A stretch of 50,299 nucleotides of DNA, taken from an uncultured Collinsella sp. (GTDB taxonomy: Bacteria > Actinomycetota > Coriobacteriia > Coriobacteriales > Coriobacteriaceae). The DNA lies in assembly GCA_958445065.1 (NCBI GenBank), contig CAUCQW010000018.1:1-50299 (forward strand). The letters are read 5' to 3'. This document shows, piece after piece, positions 33,398 through 42,427 of this stretch (positions are counted from its first letter, which is position 1; each line of letters begins with the position of its first letter). Both the position numbers and the translations under genes were made by a program. The notes beneath the pieces are model-generated. The model ran no database searches. It saw only the letters and a list, made by a program, of their open reading frames with translations, and was not told where the DNA came from.

Positions 33398-33472
33398 GCC
33401 TTAATGGCACGGCGATGCGTCGCCGCTTTTGGATAGACGGAAAACCGTCACGTGTAGGAGAGGAAGGTTGCC

Positions 33473-33748
33473 ATGCATATCATCACCGTATGCGGAAACG
33501 GCATCGGGTCCAGCCTGATGCTCGCTGGCAAAGTCGAGGAGCTTTGCGAGGAGGAGGGCATCAAGGCCGACGTTGAGTCTATGGACCTAAATGGTGCTTC
33601 TTCCGCAAATCCGGATCTGTTCATCACCGTTAAGGAACTCGCCCCCGAGCTCCACGGCAACGTTGTGATCGTTCGCAGCTATGTGAACAAGAAGAAGATC
33701 CGCGAAGACGCCCTCGAGGCAATCAAGGCGGCCGCCGCTAACGCCTAA
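33473..33748 (+). CDS. PTS EIIB component, ascorbate-type (UlaB-like)
   Basis: 91 aa, the usual length. The active-site loop TVCGNGIGSSLM places the phospho-acceptor at Cys7, as in UlaB and other lactose/ascorbate IIB proteins. It hands phosphate to the sugar bound in the following IIC. AGGAGAGGAAGG lies just before the ATG; a 75-nt gap separates it from IIA. Confidence 0.9.
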   Translation: MHIITVCGNGIGSSLMLAGKVEELCEEEGIKADVESMDLNGASSANPDLFITVKELAPELHGNVVIVRSYVNKKKIREDALEAIKAAAANA

Positions 33749-33819
33749 AGCGGCACAAAAAAGGGCGGTTCCCTGTGGAAGAGGGAAACGCGCCCACGTT
33801 AGAGAGAAAGGAAGCGCAG

Positions 33820-35211
33820 ATGCAAGCCATCCTTCCCATACTTGAGTTTATCCAATCGATTCTGACCAAGCCAGCGTGGATTATGGGTCTATTTGCCTTT
33901 GTGGGCCTTGTCGCGCTTAAGCGTCCTGCCCACAAGGTGATGACGGGCACCCTGAAGCCCATTCTTGGTTACATCATGCTGTCCGCCGGCGCCGCTGTTG
34001 TTCAGGAGAACCTTGCTCCGCTGGGTACCTTCATCGAGACCGGTTTCCACATCACCGGCGTCGTGCCCAACAACGAGGTCGTCGTTTCGATGGCTCAGAG
34101 CGTCCTCGGCGTTCAGACCATGATGATCCTGATTCTCGGCTATGTCGTGAACATCATCATCGCTCGCTTTACGAAGTTTAAGTACATCTTCCTGACGGGC
34201 CATCACAGCATGTTTATGGCTTGCCTGCTGTCCGCTGTTCTGCAGGCATCCGGCTTCCAGGACGCTCAGCTTATCATTGTGGGCGGTATGTTCCTGGGTC
34301 TCGTGAGCGCCATGCTTCCCGCCGTTGGCCAGCGTTTCACCGAGAAGGTTACCGATGGCGACGAAATTGCTATGGGCCACTTTGGTTCTCTCGCCTATTA
34401 CATCTCCGCTGCGGTCGGTACGCTTTTTGCCAAGGATGCCGAGGAGAACAGCACCGAGAAGATCGAGGTCCCCGAGAAGTTTGCCTTCCTGCGTGACACC
34501 ACCATCTCCACGGCACTTACTATGGCCTTCTTCTACCTGGTTACCGCATTTGCCGCTTATATTGCGGATCCTGCGGTTGTTACCGAGACCGCTGGCGGCG
34601 ACAACGTGATCGTCTATGCCTTGACTTGTGCTCTGTCCTTCGCCGTCGGTGTCACCATCGTCTACAACGGCGTCCGCATGATCCTCGCCGACCTGGTCCC
34701 GGCTTTCCAGGGCATCTCCAACAAGCTGATCCCTGGCGCTATCCCCGCCGTCGACTGCGCCGTTTTCTTCCCCTATGCACCCACTGCCGTCATCCTCGGC
34801 TTTGTTGCCTCCTTCATCGGCGGTGTTGTCGGTATGTTCATCGTGGGCGCTACCCTGGGCATCTTCATCATCCCGGGCATGGTTCCCCACTTCTTCTGCG
34901 GTGCTACCGCAGGCATCTACGGCAATGCTACCGGCGGTCGCAAGGGCGCAGCTCTCGGCGCTTTCGTCAACGGCCTGCTCATCACCTTTGCCCCGGCCCT
35001 GCTCCTGCCCGTTCTTGACGTCTTTGGCTTCAAGAACACTACGTTCGGCGACTTCGATTTCTCCGTCATTGGTATTACGCTTGGCCGCGCTGCCGAGGCC
35101 TTCGGTACCACCGGTGTCTACGCGATTCTCGCTGTCCTTCTGATCGTCGCTTTCATCCCCAACTTCATCCACACTAAGGGTGCTGTGATTAACCACGTTG
35201 AGGAAGAGTAG
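33820..35211 (+). CDS. PTS EIIC permease, ascorbate-type (UlaA-like)
   Basis: 463 aa from ATG 33820, preceded by GAAAGGAAGC; an upstream in-frame ATG at 33775 lacks one. About eleven hydrophobic segments. Family features are the N-terminal PAWIMGLFAFVGLVALKR, the early GTLKPILGYIMLSAGA, TGHHSMFMACL near 128, and the late FFCGATAGIYGNATGGRKG. UlaA takes up L-ascorbate, but relatives in loci without UlaD, UlaE and UlaF enzymes carry other substrates. Here a transaldolase-like enzyme replaces them, pointing to a ketose or pentitol-like substrate. Confidence 0.9.
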   Translation: MQAILPILEFIQSILTKPAWIMGLFAFVGLVALKRPAHKVMTGTLKPILGYIMLSAGAAVVQENLAPLGTFIETGFHITGVVPNNEVVVSMAQSVLGVQTMMILILGYVVNIIIARFTKFKYIFLTGHHSMFMACLLSAVLQASGFQDAQLIIVGGMFLGLVSAMLPAVGQRFTEKVTDGDEIAMGHFGSLAYYISAAVGTLFAKDAEENSTEKIEVPEKFAFLRDTTISTALTMAFFYLVTAFAAYIADPAVVTETAGGDNVIVYALTCALSFAVGVTIVYNGVRMILADLVPAFQGISNKLIPGAIPAVDCAVFFPYAPTAVILGFVASFIGGVVGMFIVGATLGIFIIPGMVPHFFCGATAGIYGNATGGRKGAALGAFVNGLLITFAPALLLPVLDVFGFKNTTFGDFDFSVIGITLGRAAEAFGTTGVYAILAVLLIVAFIPNFIHTKGAVINHVEEE

Positions 35212-35268
35212 TCCAGACGTACGTTAGGCCCTATTCGGGCGGAGCTCCGATAACCGGCTCCTACACGG

Positions 35269-35309
35269 AAGCGGTGACGTCTCAAATGAGGCGTCACCGC
35301 TTTTGTTTT
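35269..35309 (+). terminator. Terminator of the ascorbate-type PTS operon
   Basis: GCGGTGACG (35271-35279) and CGTCACCGC (35292-35300) pair around CTCAAATGAG, itself partly complementary, and TTTTGTTTT follows. It lies about 58 nt after the IIC stop and separates the operon from the second aldolase gene. Confidence 0.75.
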
Positions 35310-35534
35310 GGAGTGGTTGTGAAAACGTACCGGTGAAGCGCTGCCTTCGCGCCGCGAACGGAATCAACGGCGATGATCAGCAAAAACGTTTTGCCGCTGG
35401 GGTGTCGATATAAAAATGGTAAAACTGCAAAACCGTTCGCCGAGAAGATAAAAAACCGCAGTTCACGCCTTGATAAACGTAGGTAAAGTGTTTAGCAGCT
35501 CAACGCCCATATGCAAACGAAAGGAATCAGGCAG

Positions 35535-36239
35535 ATGGCAATTAAGGTGTTCGCTGACGGTGCAAACCTCGAGGGCATGCTCGACATGTACGAGAACGGC
35601 AACGTTCAGGGTTTCACGACCAACCCGTCCCTTATGAAGAAGGGCGGCGTGACGGATTACCGCGCGTTTGCCAAGGAGGTCCTGGCCCACATCACCGATG
35701 TGTCGGTGTCGTTTGAGGTCTTTGCCGACGACGTCGAGACCATGGAGGTCGAGGCCCGCGAGATCGCTACCTGGGCCGAGAACGTCTACGTCAAGATTCC
35801 GTGCGTGACCACCAAGGGCGAGTCCACCGCCGAGCTGGTGCGCAAGCTTTCCGCCGACGGCATCAAGGTCAACGTCACCACCATCTTTACGCCTGCGCAG
35901 GTCGACGAGATGGTCGAGGCCGTTGACGCCGAGACGCCGTCCATCATCTCGCTCTTTGCCGGCCGTATCGCCGATACCGGCGTCGATCCCATTCCGTTTA
36001 TGACGGAGTCGGTCAAGAAGGCCGCCGCCAAGCCCAACTGCGAGGTCCTGTGGGCGTCCACGCGTGAGCTTATCAACATTTACCAGGCAGAGGCCTGCGG
36101 TTGCCAGATCATCACGGTTCCCAACAGCATTCTGGCCAAGCGCAAGAACATCGGCCGTGACCCGTACGAGGTTTCGCTCGATACCGTGCGCGGCTTTGCC
36201 AAGGATATCGCCTCGCTCGGCTTCCATATCCTGCCGTAA
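35535..36239 (+). CDS. Transaldolase / fructose-6-phosphate-aldolase-like protein, copy 2
   Basis: 234 aa from ATG 35535, preceded by GAAAGGAATCAG. Colinear with copy 1 at 32231 and matching it at most positions, including GFTTNPSLM, Schiff-base Lys87 (VYVKIP) and GFHILP at the end. Unlike copy 1 it has its own terminator upstream and a 230-bp leader containing TATAAAAATGG, so it is probably transcribed alone. The two copies may serve different growth conditions: one with the PTS operon, one as a housekeeping enzyme. A long inverted-repeat cassette follows its stop. Confidence 0.88.
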   Translation: MAIKVFADGANLEGMLDMYENGNVQGFTTNPSLMKKGGVTDYRAFAKEVLAHITDVSVSFEVFADDVETMEVEAREIATWAENVYVKIPCVTTKGESTAELVRKLSADGIKVNVTTIFTPAQVDEMVEAVDAETPSIISLFAGRIADTGVDPIPFMTESVKKAAAKPNCEVLWASTRELINIYQAEACGCQIITVPNSILAKRKNIGRDPYEVSLDTVRGFAKDIASLGFHILP

Positions 36240-36244
36240 GCAAG

Positions 36245-36470
36245 GGTACCCCCTCTCGCGACGTGCAAAATCGCGAATATTCAGCATGGTAAAGACTTTT
36301 ATCAGCCTTTATCAGTTTTTATCAGTTGGTTGAAGCACGGAACGGCCCCCGTTTTGGCTCTAAAAACGCCAAAACGGGGGCCGTTTTGCTTTTATGGCTC
36401 TCCGAGGTGCCGCGGGGCTATCGGGAGATGCTGAATATTCGCGATTTTGCACGTCGCGAGAGGGGGTACC
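36245..36470. repeat. Cassette bounded by perfect 43-bp inverted repeats
   Basis: Arms 36245-36287 and 36428-36470 are exact complements over 43 bp (starting GGTACCCCCTCTCGCG). The 140-bp interior contains TTTATCAG three times at a 10-bp period (36298-36325) and an 18-bp perfect hairpin at 36341-36385. It fills the gap between convergent aldolase and tex. A miniature mobile element or a bidirectional terminator island would both fit. Confidence 0.85.
36341..36390. terminator. Bidirectional intrinsic terminator inside the inverted-repeat cassette
   Basis: AACGGCCCCCGTTTTGGC (36341-36358) and its exact complement (36368-36385) form an 18-bp stem with a 9-nt loop, followed by TTTGCTTTTA. It serves the aldolase on one strand and tex on the other. 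Confidence 0.7.
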
Positions 36471-36484
36471 TCTGCTTTGGCGGT

Positions 36485-38632
36485 TTACTTTCCCTGCACC
36501 ATGGTGAGCGAGATCTTTTTGCGGTCGCGATCGACCTTTTCGACCCACACCTTCACCGTGTCGCCGACGCGCACCACGTCGCTCGGGTGCTTGACAAAGC
36601 GGTTGGCAAGCTTGGAGATGTGCACGAGGCCGTCCTGGTGCACGCCCACGTCGACGAAGGCGCCAAAGTCCACGACGTTGCGCACCGTGCCCTTGAGTTC
36701 CATGCCGGGCTCCAAGTCGTCGATGGAAAGTGCCGAGCGGCTAAAGACCACCTCGGGCGCGTCGTCGCGCGGGTCGCGGCCGGGCTTCTTGAGCTCGTTG
36801 ACAATGTCGATGAGCGTCAGGGTACCGCAGTCCAGGTCGCTTGCCAGCGCCGAGATGCTGCCCAGACGGCGCTCGATGTCGGGCACGCCGCCGCGGCTGA
36901 GCTCGCTTGCTTTAACGCCGGCGCGCTCCAGGACGGCCGTGGCCACCTCGTAGCTCTCGGGGTGGACGCTTGTCGCATCGAGCGGGTTTATACCGCCGCT
37001 GATGCGCAGGAAGCCCGCGGCGTTGAGATATGCCTTGGGTCCTAACTTGGGAACCTTCTTAAGCTGGCGACGATCGGTAAAGGCGCCGTTTTCCTCGCGG
37101 TAGGCCACGATGTTCTTGGCCACGCTCGGCGTGATGCCCGATACGTATCCCAGCAGGCTCGCGCTCGCGGTGTTCACGTCGACGCCCACGCGGTTGACGA
37201 CGTCCTCCACCACGTGGCCCAGGGCGCGCGAGAGCTCGGCCTGGTCAAGGTCGTGCTGGTACTGGCCCACGCCGATGGACTGGGGCGGAATCTTGACGAG
37301 CTCTGCCAACGGGTCCTGCAGGCGGCGGCCCAGGCTCATGGCGCCACGCACGGTGACGTCCAGGTCGGGATACTCCTGGCTGGCGAGCTCGGAGGCGGAG
37401 TACACCGACGCGCCGGCCTCGTTGACGATGGTGTATCGCAGCCCAGGCGCCTGCTCGGCGATGAGCTCCGAGACGACTTCCTCGGTCTCGCGGCTGGCGG
37501 TGCCGTTGCCGATGACGATGGTGTTGACGCCGTCCTTCTTGACGAGGCGGGCGAGCTCGCGCTTAGTGCCGGCGACGTCGTGGCGCGGCTTGGTGGGGTA
37601 GACTACGCTGTGGTCGAGCAGCTTGCCGGTCTCGTCCATGACGGCGACCTTGCAGCCGGTGCGGTAGCCCGGATCGAGCGCGAGCACACGGGCGCCGCGG
37701 ACGGGGCGTGCCGAGAGCAGGCCCTCAAGATTCTTGGCAAAGACGTTGATGGCCTCGGTCTGGGCACGAACGGTGAGTTTGGCGCGGGCCTCGCGCTCCA
37801 GCGAGGGGGCCATGAGGCGCTTGTAACCGTCAGCGATGGCGGCATCGAAGATGGGAGCAAACACGCCCTGGCGTCGGGGCCAACGGCTGCCGAGGCGTGC
37901 CGTGGCGGCAGCGCCGTCGACGTTCACGCGCACGCGGAGCTTGCCCTCGCGCTCACCGCGGTCGATAGCCAGCACGCGGTGGTTGGGAATATGGCGCAGC
38001 GGCTCGTCAAAGTTGTAGTACGGCTCATAGGGGGTCTTCTCGGCAGGGTCGGTGGCCTCGACGACGATGTCGGCGGTGTTTTGCGTAAAGGCGCGCAGGT
38101 CGGCGACGTTCTCGGGGTCCTCGGCCACCGTCTCGGCCACGATGTCGGCGGCGCCGGCGAGCGCTTTCTCGGGCGTGTCGAAGCCGGCCTCCTCGTTGAC
38201 GTATGCCGCGGCGGTGTCGAGCGCGCTGCCCTTGGCCGAGGCCTGCATGATGATCATGTTGGCGAGTGGCTCCAGGCCGGCCTCGCGGGCCTTCTGCGCG
38301 CGAGTCATGCGCTTTTTGCGGAAGGGCTTGTAGAGGTCCTCGACACGCTGGAGCTGCGTGGCCTCGCGAATCTGCTGCTCAAGCTCGGGCGTGAGTTTGC
38401 CCTGGGCATCGATGAGCAGGATGACGTCCTCTTTGCGCTGTTCAAGATTGCGCAGGTAGGACAGGCGCTCGTCGAGTGCGCGCAGGGCGACGTCGTCCAT
38501 GCCACCCGTGGCTTCCTTGCGGTAGCGCGAGATAAAGGGGATGGTGTTGCCATCGTCGATGAGCTTGACGGCCGCCTCGACGTTGGCGGCCTTAAGGTTG
38601 AGCTCGCGGGCGAGCTGGGCGATAAGATCCAT
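36485..38632 (-). CDS. tex: Tex family S1-domain RNA-binding protein
   Basis: 715 aa from ATG 38632, preceded by AAGGAGTCC; codons further upstream read through GC-rich sequence without a ribosome site. Domains in order: helical N-terminal Tex domain (about 1-190), YqgF/RNase-H-like domain with ALDPGYRTGCKVAVMD (about 325-450), helix-hairpin-helix DNA-binding region with VNTASASLLGYVSGI (about 490-570), and a C-terminal S1 domain (about 630-700, GTVRNVVDFGAFVDVGVHQDGLVHIS). Tex binds nucleic acids and affects transcription and translation, though its exact role is unsettled. It is monocistronic. Confidence 0.93.
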   Translation of the reverse strand: MDLIAQLARELNLKAANVEAAVKLIDDGNTIPFISRYRKEATGGMDDVALRALDERLSYLRNLEQRKEDVILLIDAQGKLTPELEQQIREATQLQRVEDLYKPFRKKRMTRAQKAREAGLEPLANMIIMQASAKGSALDTAAAYVNEEAGFDTPEKALAGAADIVAETVAEDPENVADLRAFTQNTADIVVEATDPAEKTPYEPYYNFDEPLRHIPNHRVLAIDRGEREGKLRVRVNVDGAAATARLGSRWPRRQGVFAPIFDAAIADGYKRLMAPSLEREARAKLTVRAQTEAINVFAKNLEGLLSARPVRGARVLALDPGYRTGCKVAVMDETGKLLDHSVVYPTKPRHDVAGTKRELARLVKKDGVNTIVIGNGTASRETEEVVSELIAEQAPGLRYTIVNEAGASVYSASELASQEYPDLDVTVRGAMSLGRRLQDPLAELVKIPPQSIGVGQYQHDLDQAELSRALGHVVEDVVNRVGVDVNTASASLLGYVSGITPSVAKNIVAYREENGAFTDRRQLKKVPKLGPKAYLNAAGFLRISGGINPLDATSVHPESYEVATAVLERAGVKASELSRGGVPDIERRLGSISALASDLDCGTLTLIDIVNELKKPGRDPRDDAPEVVFSRSALSIDDLEPGMELKGTVRNVVDFGAFVDVGVHQDGLVHISKLANRFVKHPSDVVRVGDTVKVWVEKVDRDRKKISLTMVQGK

Positions 38633-38778
38633 GGGACTCCTTGCGTTTAAGGTGCGTTTGCAGCACGGGGCTACCAAGGATACCACCCGTCCCAAAAGAC
38701 TGTTTTGGGGCGAACGAATCAAGCCGAGGTGCAAAATAGCCCCCGCCCCAGAAAAATCGTCGGCAACGTAGCAAAATA

Positions 38779-38806
38779 CCCCGCGGGCAGGAGGCTGCTC
38801 GCGGGG
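38779..38806 (-). terminator. Terminator of the oxidoreductase operon
   Basis: On the minus strand CCCCGCGAGCAG and CTGCCCGCGGGG form a stem with a CCTC loop and are followed by TATTTTGC, about 75 nt after the Gfo/Idh/MocA stop codon. Confidence 0.65.
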
Positions 38807-38880
38807 CAAAGAAGAGGGGCTTATTTGTGGCAGACCGAGGGGCCCGGCATGGGGTTTCTGCCGCGGCCGCTCTCAAGGCA

Positions 38881-39921
38881 TTACAGCTCGACGAGCTGGC
38901 CGGTCTCGGCGGCCTCCTTGATGGCGTTGAGAAGCGTGAGCGTCTTGACGTTATCGGCGGGGGTCACGACGGGCTCAACTTCGCGGCGGACGACCTTCAC
39001 AAAGTGCTTGAGCTGCATCTTGTGCGGCAGCGCCGGGTCGACGGCCGGAATCTCCATCTGCAGCGGCTTGTGCCAGTTGGAGGCGCCGTCGTAGGAGAAC
39101 TGGTGCAGGCGGGGCAGCGACAGGGCGCCCAAGGTACCGCCGATAAAGTAGGCGTCGGCGTCGAAGGGGCGGTACTGCGGATCCTCGCGAGCGGTTGCCT
39201 CCCAGTTCCAGGGGCTGGCGGTGGCGTCGGAGATGGTCATGCTTGCGAGCGCGCCATCGGCAAAACGGACGTTGACCACGGCGGAGTCTTCGGTCTCAAA
39301 ACCGCGGGCGGCGCTGGACTGCATGCCCTGGACGGCAACGGGCTCGCCCAGCAGGTAGCGGAGCAGGTCGACGTCGTGCACCAGGTTGACCAGGATCGGG
39401 CCGGCACCCTTCTTGCGACGCCACTCGACATCGAAGTACTCGTCATTCTTATAGATCATGTAGTGGAAGCTCGACACGGTGAGCTTGCCCAACTCTCCGG
39501 ACTCGATGATCTCCTTGGCCTTGTTGACGAAGGGATTGTGGCGACGGTGCTGACCCACGAGCACGGGCACGCCGGCGGTCTCGGCCTCGGCGGCGAAGGC
39601 CTGGGCATCCTCGAGGTCGTTGGAGATCGGCTTTTCGACCAGCGGCACGATGTTGCGCTTCACAGCCTCGCGGGCAACGCCCAGGTGCAGGTCGTTGGGC
39701 GTGGCGATGATGACGGCCTCGGGCTTGATCTCGTCCATCATCTGGGCGGGATCGGTGAAGAACGGCACGCCGGCGGCCTCGGCCGTGGCGCGGGCACCCT
39801 CAAAGGCATCGGCGATAGCGACGAGCTCGGCCTCGGGCTCCTCGGTGACGAAGCGGATGTGGTTGCGGCCCATGGCGCCGGCGCCGATAACGGCAATGCG
39901 GACGGGGTTGAGCTCAGACAT
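38881..39921 (-). CDS. Gfo/Idh/MocA-family NAD(P)-dependent oxidoreductase
   Basis: 346 aa. Rossmann motif VIGAGAMGRNHIRF at residues about 11-24, family motif EKPI near 96, and catalytic-region LVHDVDLLRYLLG near 172-184 with the usual His-Asp pair. These enzymes oxidise or reduce sugars, inositols and related polyols, or take part in their multi-step conversion. AAGGAG precedes the ATG. It is the third gene behind an SDR and an OFA-type carrier on the same strand, with a palindrome between it and the carrier gene. A polyol or sugar-acid substrate is the natural guess. Confidence 0.88.
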   Translation of the reverse strand: MSELNPVRIAVIGAGAMGRNHIRFVTEEPEAELVAIADAFEGARATAEAAGVPFFTDPAQMMDEIKPEAVIIATPNDLHLGVAREAVKRNIVPLVEKPISNDLEDAQAFAAEAETAGVPVLVGQHRRHNPFVNKAKEIIESGELGKLTVSSFHYMIYKNDEYFDVEWRRKKGAGPILVNLVHDVDLLRYLLGEPVAVQGMQSSAARGFETEDSAVVNVRFADGALASMTISDATASPWNWEATAREDPQYRPFDADAYFIGGTLGALSLPRLHQFSYDGASNWHKPLQMEIPAVDPALPHKMQLKHFVKVVRREVEPVVTPADNVKTLTLLNAIKEAAETGQLVEL

Positions 39922-39950
39922 TTCGACTCCTTAATACTGGTGACCGGTGA

Positions 39951-39981
39951 ATGCGACAAAGGGGCTGTCCCTTTGTCGCAT
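39951..39981. repeat. Perfect 13-bp palindrome, second copy of the ACAAAGGG family
   Basis: ATGCGACAAAGGG (39951-39963) and its exact complement (39969-39981) enclose GCTGT. It matches the palindrome at 13656-13690 with a compensated C-G for T-A change in the stem. It lies between two co-directional genes, where it may lower read-through into the oxidoreductase. Confidence 0.6.
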
Positions 39982-39989
39982 CGGTAGAA

Positions 39990-41246
39990 CTAGGCGGACT
40001 TCTTCTTGCTATCGGAGACCATCATGTAGACGGTGAGTACGACGGCGATGGCGGCGATCACAATGGCGCCGTAGAAGGACTGCTGGTAGGCGGCGCTGCC
40101 GGCCTCGGCGTGATACAGCACGGCGGTGATGGGCTGGCTGATCCAGGTGGAGGCGGCGTAACCCAAAAACATGATGCCGTAGTTGACGCCGATGTTGCTG
40201 GTGCCAAAGGCGCCACCGGTGAGCGGCGGGTAGATGACGAGCAGGGCGCCAAAGCTAAAGCCGAGCAGGGCGAGCGCCACAAAGAACATGCTCTGCGTAA
40301 AGCTCATCGACATGATGACGAGCGCGACGATGGTGACGACAAGGCTGATGAGCAGCGACTTGTAGGCACCGAGCTTGTCGATGATCTGACCAAAGGACAG
40401 ACGGCCGACCAGGTTGGCGCAGGTGTTGACGGAGACCACCACACCGCCGAGGGCGACGGCCGCGGCGCTCGTGGGGTCGGCGAAGAGCTGGACAGCGGCG
40501 ATGGAGGCAACCTTGCCCACGAGCAGGGTGCCCGCGGTGGCGGCGAAGGCGAAGGTGGCGATGAGGACCCAGAAGCGCGGGGTTTTGACCATCTCACCCG
40601 GGGTGAGGTCGCCGAAGGTGCCGGCGTGCGCGCCGCCCTTGGGGGCCTCGAAGCCCTCGGGCAGCCAACCGGCCTCGGGGGCCTTCAGGAACAGGGCGGA
40701 GGCGGCGATCGCCACAAAGAAGATGACGCCGAGTGCCTTAAGGGCGCCAAAGATGCCAAGGCTCGGGATGAGCAGCGAGGCGAGCACCGGGGACAGCACG
40801 GCGGGGCCGGCGGTCGAAGCGGCCAGGGTGATGCCGGAGGCGAGGCCCTTTTTGTCGATGAACCACTTTTGGCCGGTGGTGAGCGCGGGGTTGTAGCCCA
40901 GGCCGTTGCCGATGGCGGCGACGAGCGAGAACCACAGGTAGAACTGCCACGGCTCGGTGACGGTGCCGGACATGAACCAGCCCACGCCGTAGCACACGGC
41001 GGCAGCGATCACGACGTTGCGCGGGCCGATCTTATCGGAGATGCGGCCGGCGAAGATGCCCGTCACGGCCATGATGGTCTGGAAGACCGGGAAAGCCCAG
41101 GTAAGTGCGCTGGACCACTCGGGGTAGACGGCGAGCAGGTTCTTGGACACGACGGAGTACAGCGCGATGGAGCTGATGAAGAACATGGTGACGCACGCGG
41201 CGGAAAGCACGACGGCGCGACCCTTGTTGGAGTTGGTGGAAGCCAT
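39990..41246 (-). CDS. MFS transporter, oxalate/formate-antiporter (OFA) type
   Basis: 418 aa with twelve membrane helices. OFA-type features include the N-terminal SVVSKNLLAVYPEW and FPVFQTIMAVTGIFAGRISDKIGPRNV (loop 2-3 near 60-75), then GLGYNPALTTGQKWFIDKKGLASGIT near 130-155 in the typical place of G-x-x-Y-x-x-x-x-x-x-x-K-W-F-P-D-x-R-G-x-A-x-G. Such carriers exchange small organic acids. It lies between the SDR and the Gfo/Idh/MocA gene; the set suggests uptake and oxidation of an organic or sugar acid. Confidence 0.87.
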   Translation of the reverse strand: MASTNSNKGRAVVLSAACVTMFFISSIALYSVVSKNLLAVYPEWSSALTWAFPVFQTIMAVTGIFAGRISDKIGPRNVVIAAAVCYGVGWFMSGTVTEPWQFYLWFSLVAAIGNGLGYNPALTTGQKWFIDKKGLASGITLAASTAGPAVLSPVLASLLIPSLGIFGALKALGVIFFVAIAASALFLKAPEAGWLPEGFEAPKGGAHAGTFGDLTPGEMVKTPRFWVLIATFAFAATAGTLLVGKVASIAAVQLFADPTSAAAVALGGVVVSVNTCANLVGRLSFGQIIDKLGAYKSLLISLVVTIVALVIMSMSFTQSMFFVALALLGFSFGALLVIYPPLTGGAFGTSNIGVNYGIMFLGYAASTWISQPITAVLYHAEAGSAAYQQSFYGAIVIAAIAVVLTVYMMVSDSKKKSA

Positions 41247-41312
41247 TGGACTCTTTCTAATCGATACGGGGGAGGAGCGGGCGTGTCCGCGGTGCCTCCC
41301 TGTCAGGTTGGT

Positions 41313-42194
41313 TTACTGGTCAGTCGGCTTTGCGACGCCGGACTCGTCGGACCAAAGCTCGACACCCTTGTTCTTGAGGTAGTTGTCGGCAAAGGCGCGG
41401 CGGCCGCCGGGCTTGGCGGTGAGGTCGCCCATCATATTGGAGAAGCCGCCGTCGACCTTGATGGCGTCGCCGGTGGTAAAGTCCGAGCGCTTGGACGCCA
41501 GGAACATGACAGCGTTGGCGATATCGCTGACCTCGCCGATGCGGCGCGTGGCGATAAGGCGGCTGCGGCTCTTCTCGACCTCGGGGTCGGCGTAAAAGCT
41601 CGCTGACATGGGGGTCTTAACAAAGCAGGGCTCGACGCAGTTGGAGCGCACGCCGTAGGGACCCCACTCGGCAGCCAGCATCTTGGACATCATGTTGACG
41701 CCCGCCTTGGTGGAGCTGTACACGCCCGAGAACGTTTCGGGGGAGTGACTGGCGACGGTGGAGATGTGAACCAGGCGGCCCTGGCCGGCCTTGATCATCT
41801 CGCGACCAAAGCGCTGCGAGGTGATGAAGTAGCCGGTGAGGTTGACGTTGAGCACCTGCTCCCAGTCGCTCAGCGGCAGGTCCTCCATGGCGGCGAAGCG
41901 CAGGATGCCGGCGGTGTTGACGAGGACGTCGACACGGCCGAAGTCGGCGATGGTGGCGTCGACGGCAGCCTGAACCTCGGCCTCGTCGGTGGCGTTCATC
42001 TTGTAACCCTCGGCGTGGATGCCAAACTCGGCAGCAAGGTCGGCGGCAGCGGCCTTGACCTTCTCCTCGTCCAGGTCGAGCATGACGACGTTGGCGCCGT
42101 TGCGGGCGAACTCGCGGCAAATCTCGACGCCCATACCGCCGAGCGCGCCGGTCACGGCGCAGACATCGCCCTCGAGCTTAAGCCAATTGCTCAT
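41313..42194 (-). CDS. Short-chain dehydrogenase/reductase
   Basis: 293 aa. NAD-binding VTGALGGMGVEI at residues about 14-25 (TGxxxGxG form), acidic residue after the second strand (MLDLDEE) favouring NAD, NTAGI near 91, catalytic Ser in HISTVASH near 145, and YSSTKAG near 158-164 with Tyr and Lys. The C-terminal 30 residues extend beyond the core. It is the first gene of the minus-strand operon and faces the LysR gene across 233 bp. Substrate unknown; a hydroxy-acid or polyol fits the neighbours. Confidence 0.88.
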   Translation of the reverse strand: MSNWLKLEGDVCAVTGALGGMGVEICREFARNGANVVMLDLDEEKVKAAAADLAAEFGIHAEGYKMNATDEAEVQAAVDATIADFGRVDVLVNTAGILRFAAMEDLPLSDWEQVLNVNLTGYFITSQRFGREMIKAGQGRLVHISTVASHSPETFSGVYSSTKAGVNMMSKMLAAEWGPYGVRSNCVEPCFVKTPMSASFYADPEVEKSRSRLIATRRIGEVSDIANAVMFLASKRSDFTTGDAIKVDGGFSNMMGDLTAKPGGRRAFADNYLKNKGVELWSDESGVAKPTDQ

Positions 42195-42277
42195 AGGAAC
42201 TTCCCTTCTTGTGCCTCCCGGTGGGTCGCTCCCATTAACCGACCCACGTGGTTTTCGCTGGTTATCGTATGCTTTGC

Positions 42278-42356
42278 ATTTGCGCAGGTGAATTGCATAT
42301 TTGTTAGAATGGCATTAACCGTAGGTTTATACTGAGCATTGAGGTTTGTTCTCAAT
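42278..42356. promoter_or_regulatory. Divergent control region between the SDR operon and the LysR gene
   Basis: ATTGAG-GTTTGTT-CTCAAT (42338-42356) is a perfect dyad with the T-N11-A arrangement favoured by LysR proteins. A second, looser dyad with TGCATTTGCGCAGG at about 42275-42298 includes TATGC/GCATA ends. Position between the divergent genes supports regulation of both. Confidence 0.45.
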
Positions 42357-42427
42357 TGAGCGCGTGACCTGCGAAAACGACCCCCTGCGGTGCTGTGGGC
42401 CCGCGCGTGCGAAAACGGGAGATTGAC

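Noticed and set aside
39951..41606. 551-codon plus-strand frame opposite the OFA carrier
   Set aside because: Gly, Asp and His-rich antisense shadow; the carrier on the other strand is unmistakable.
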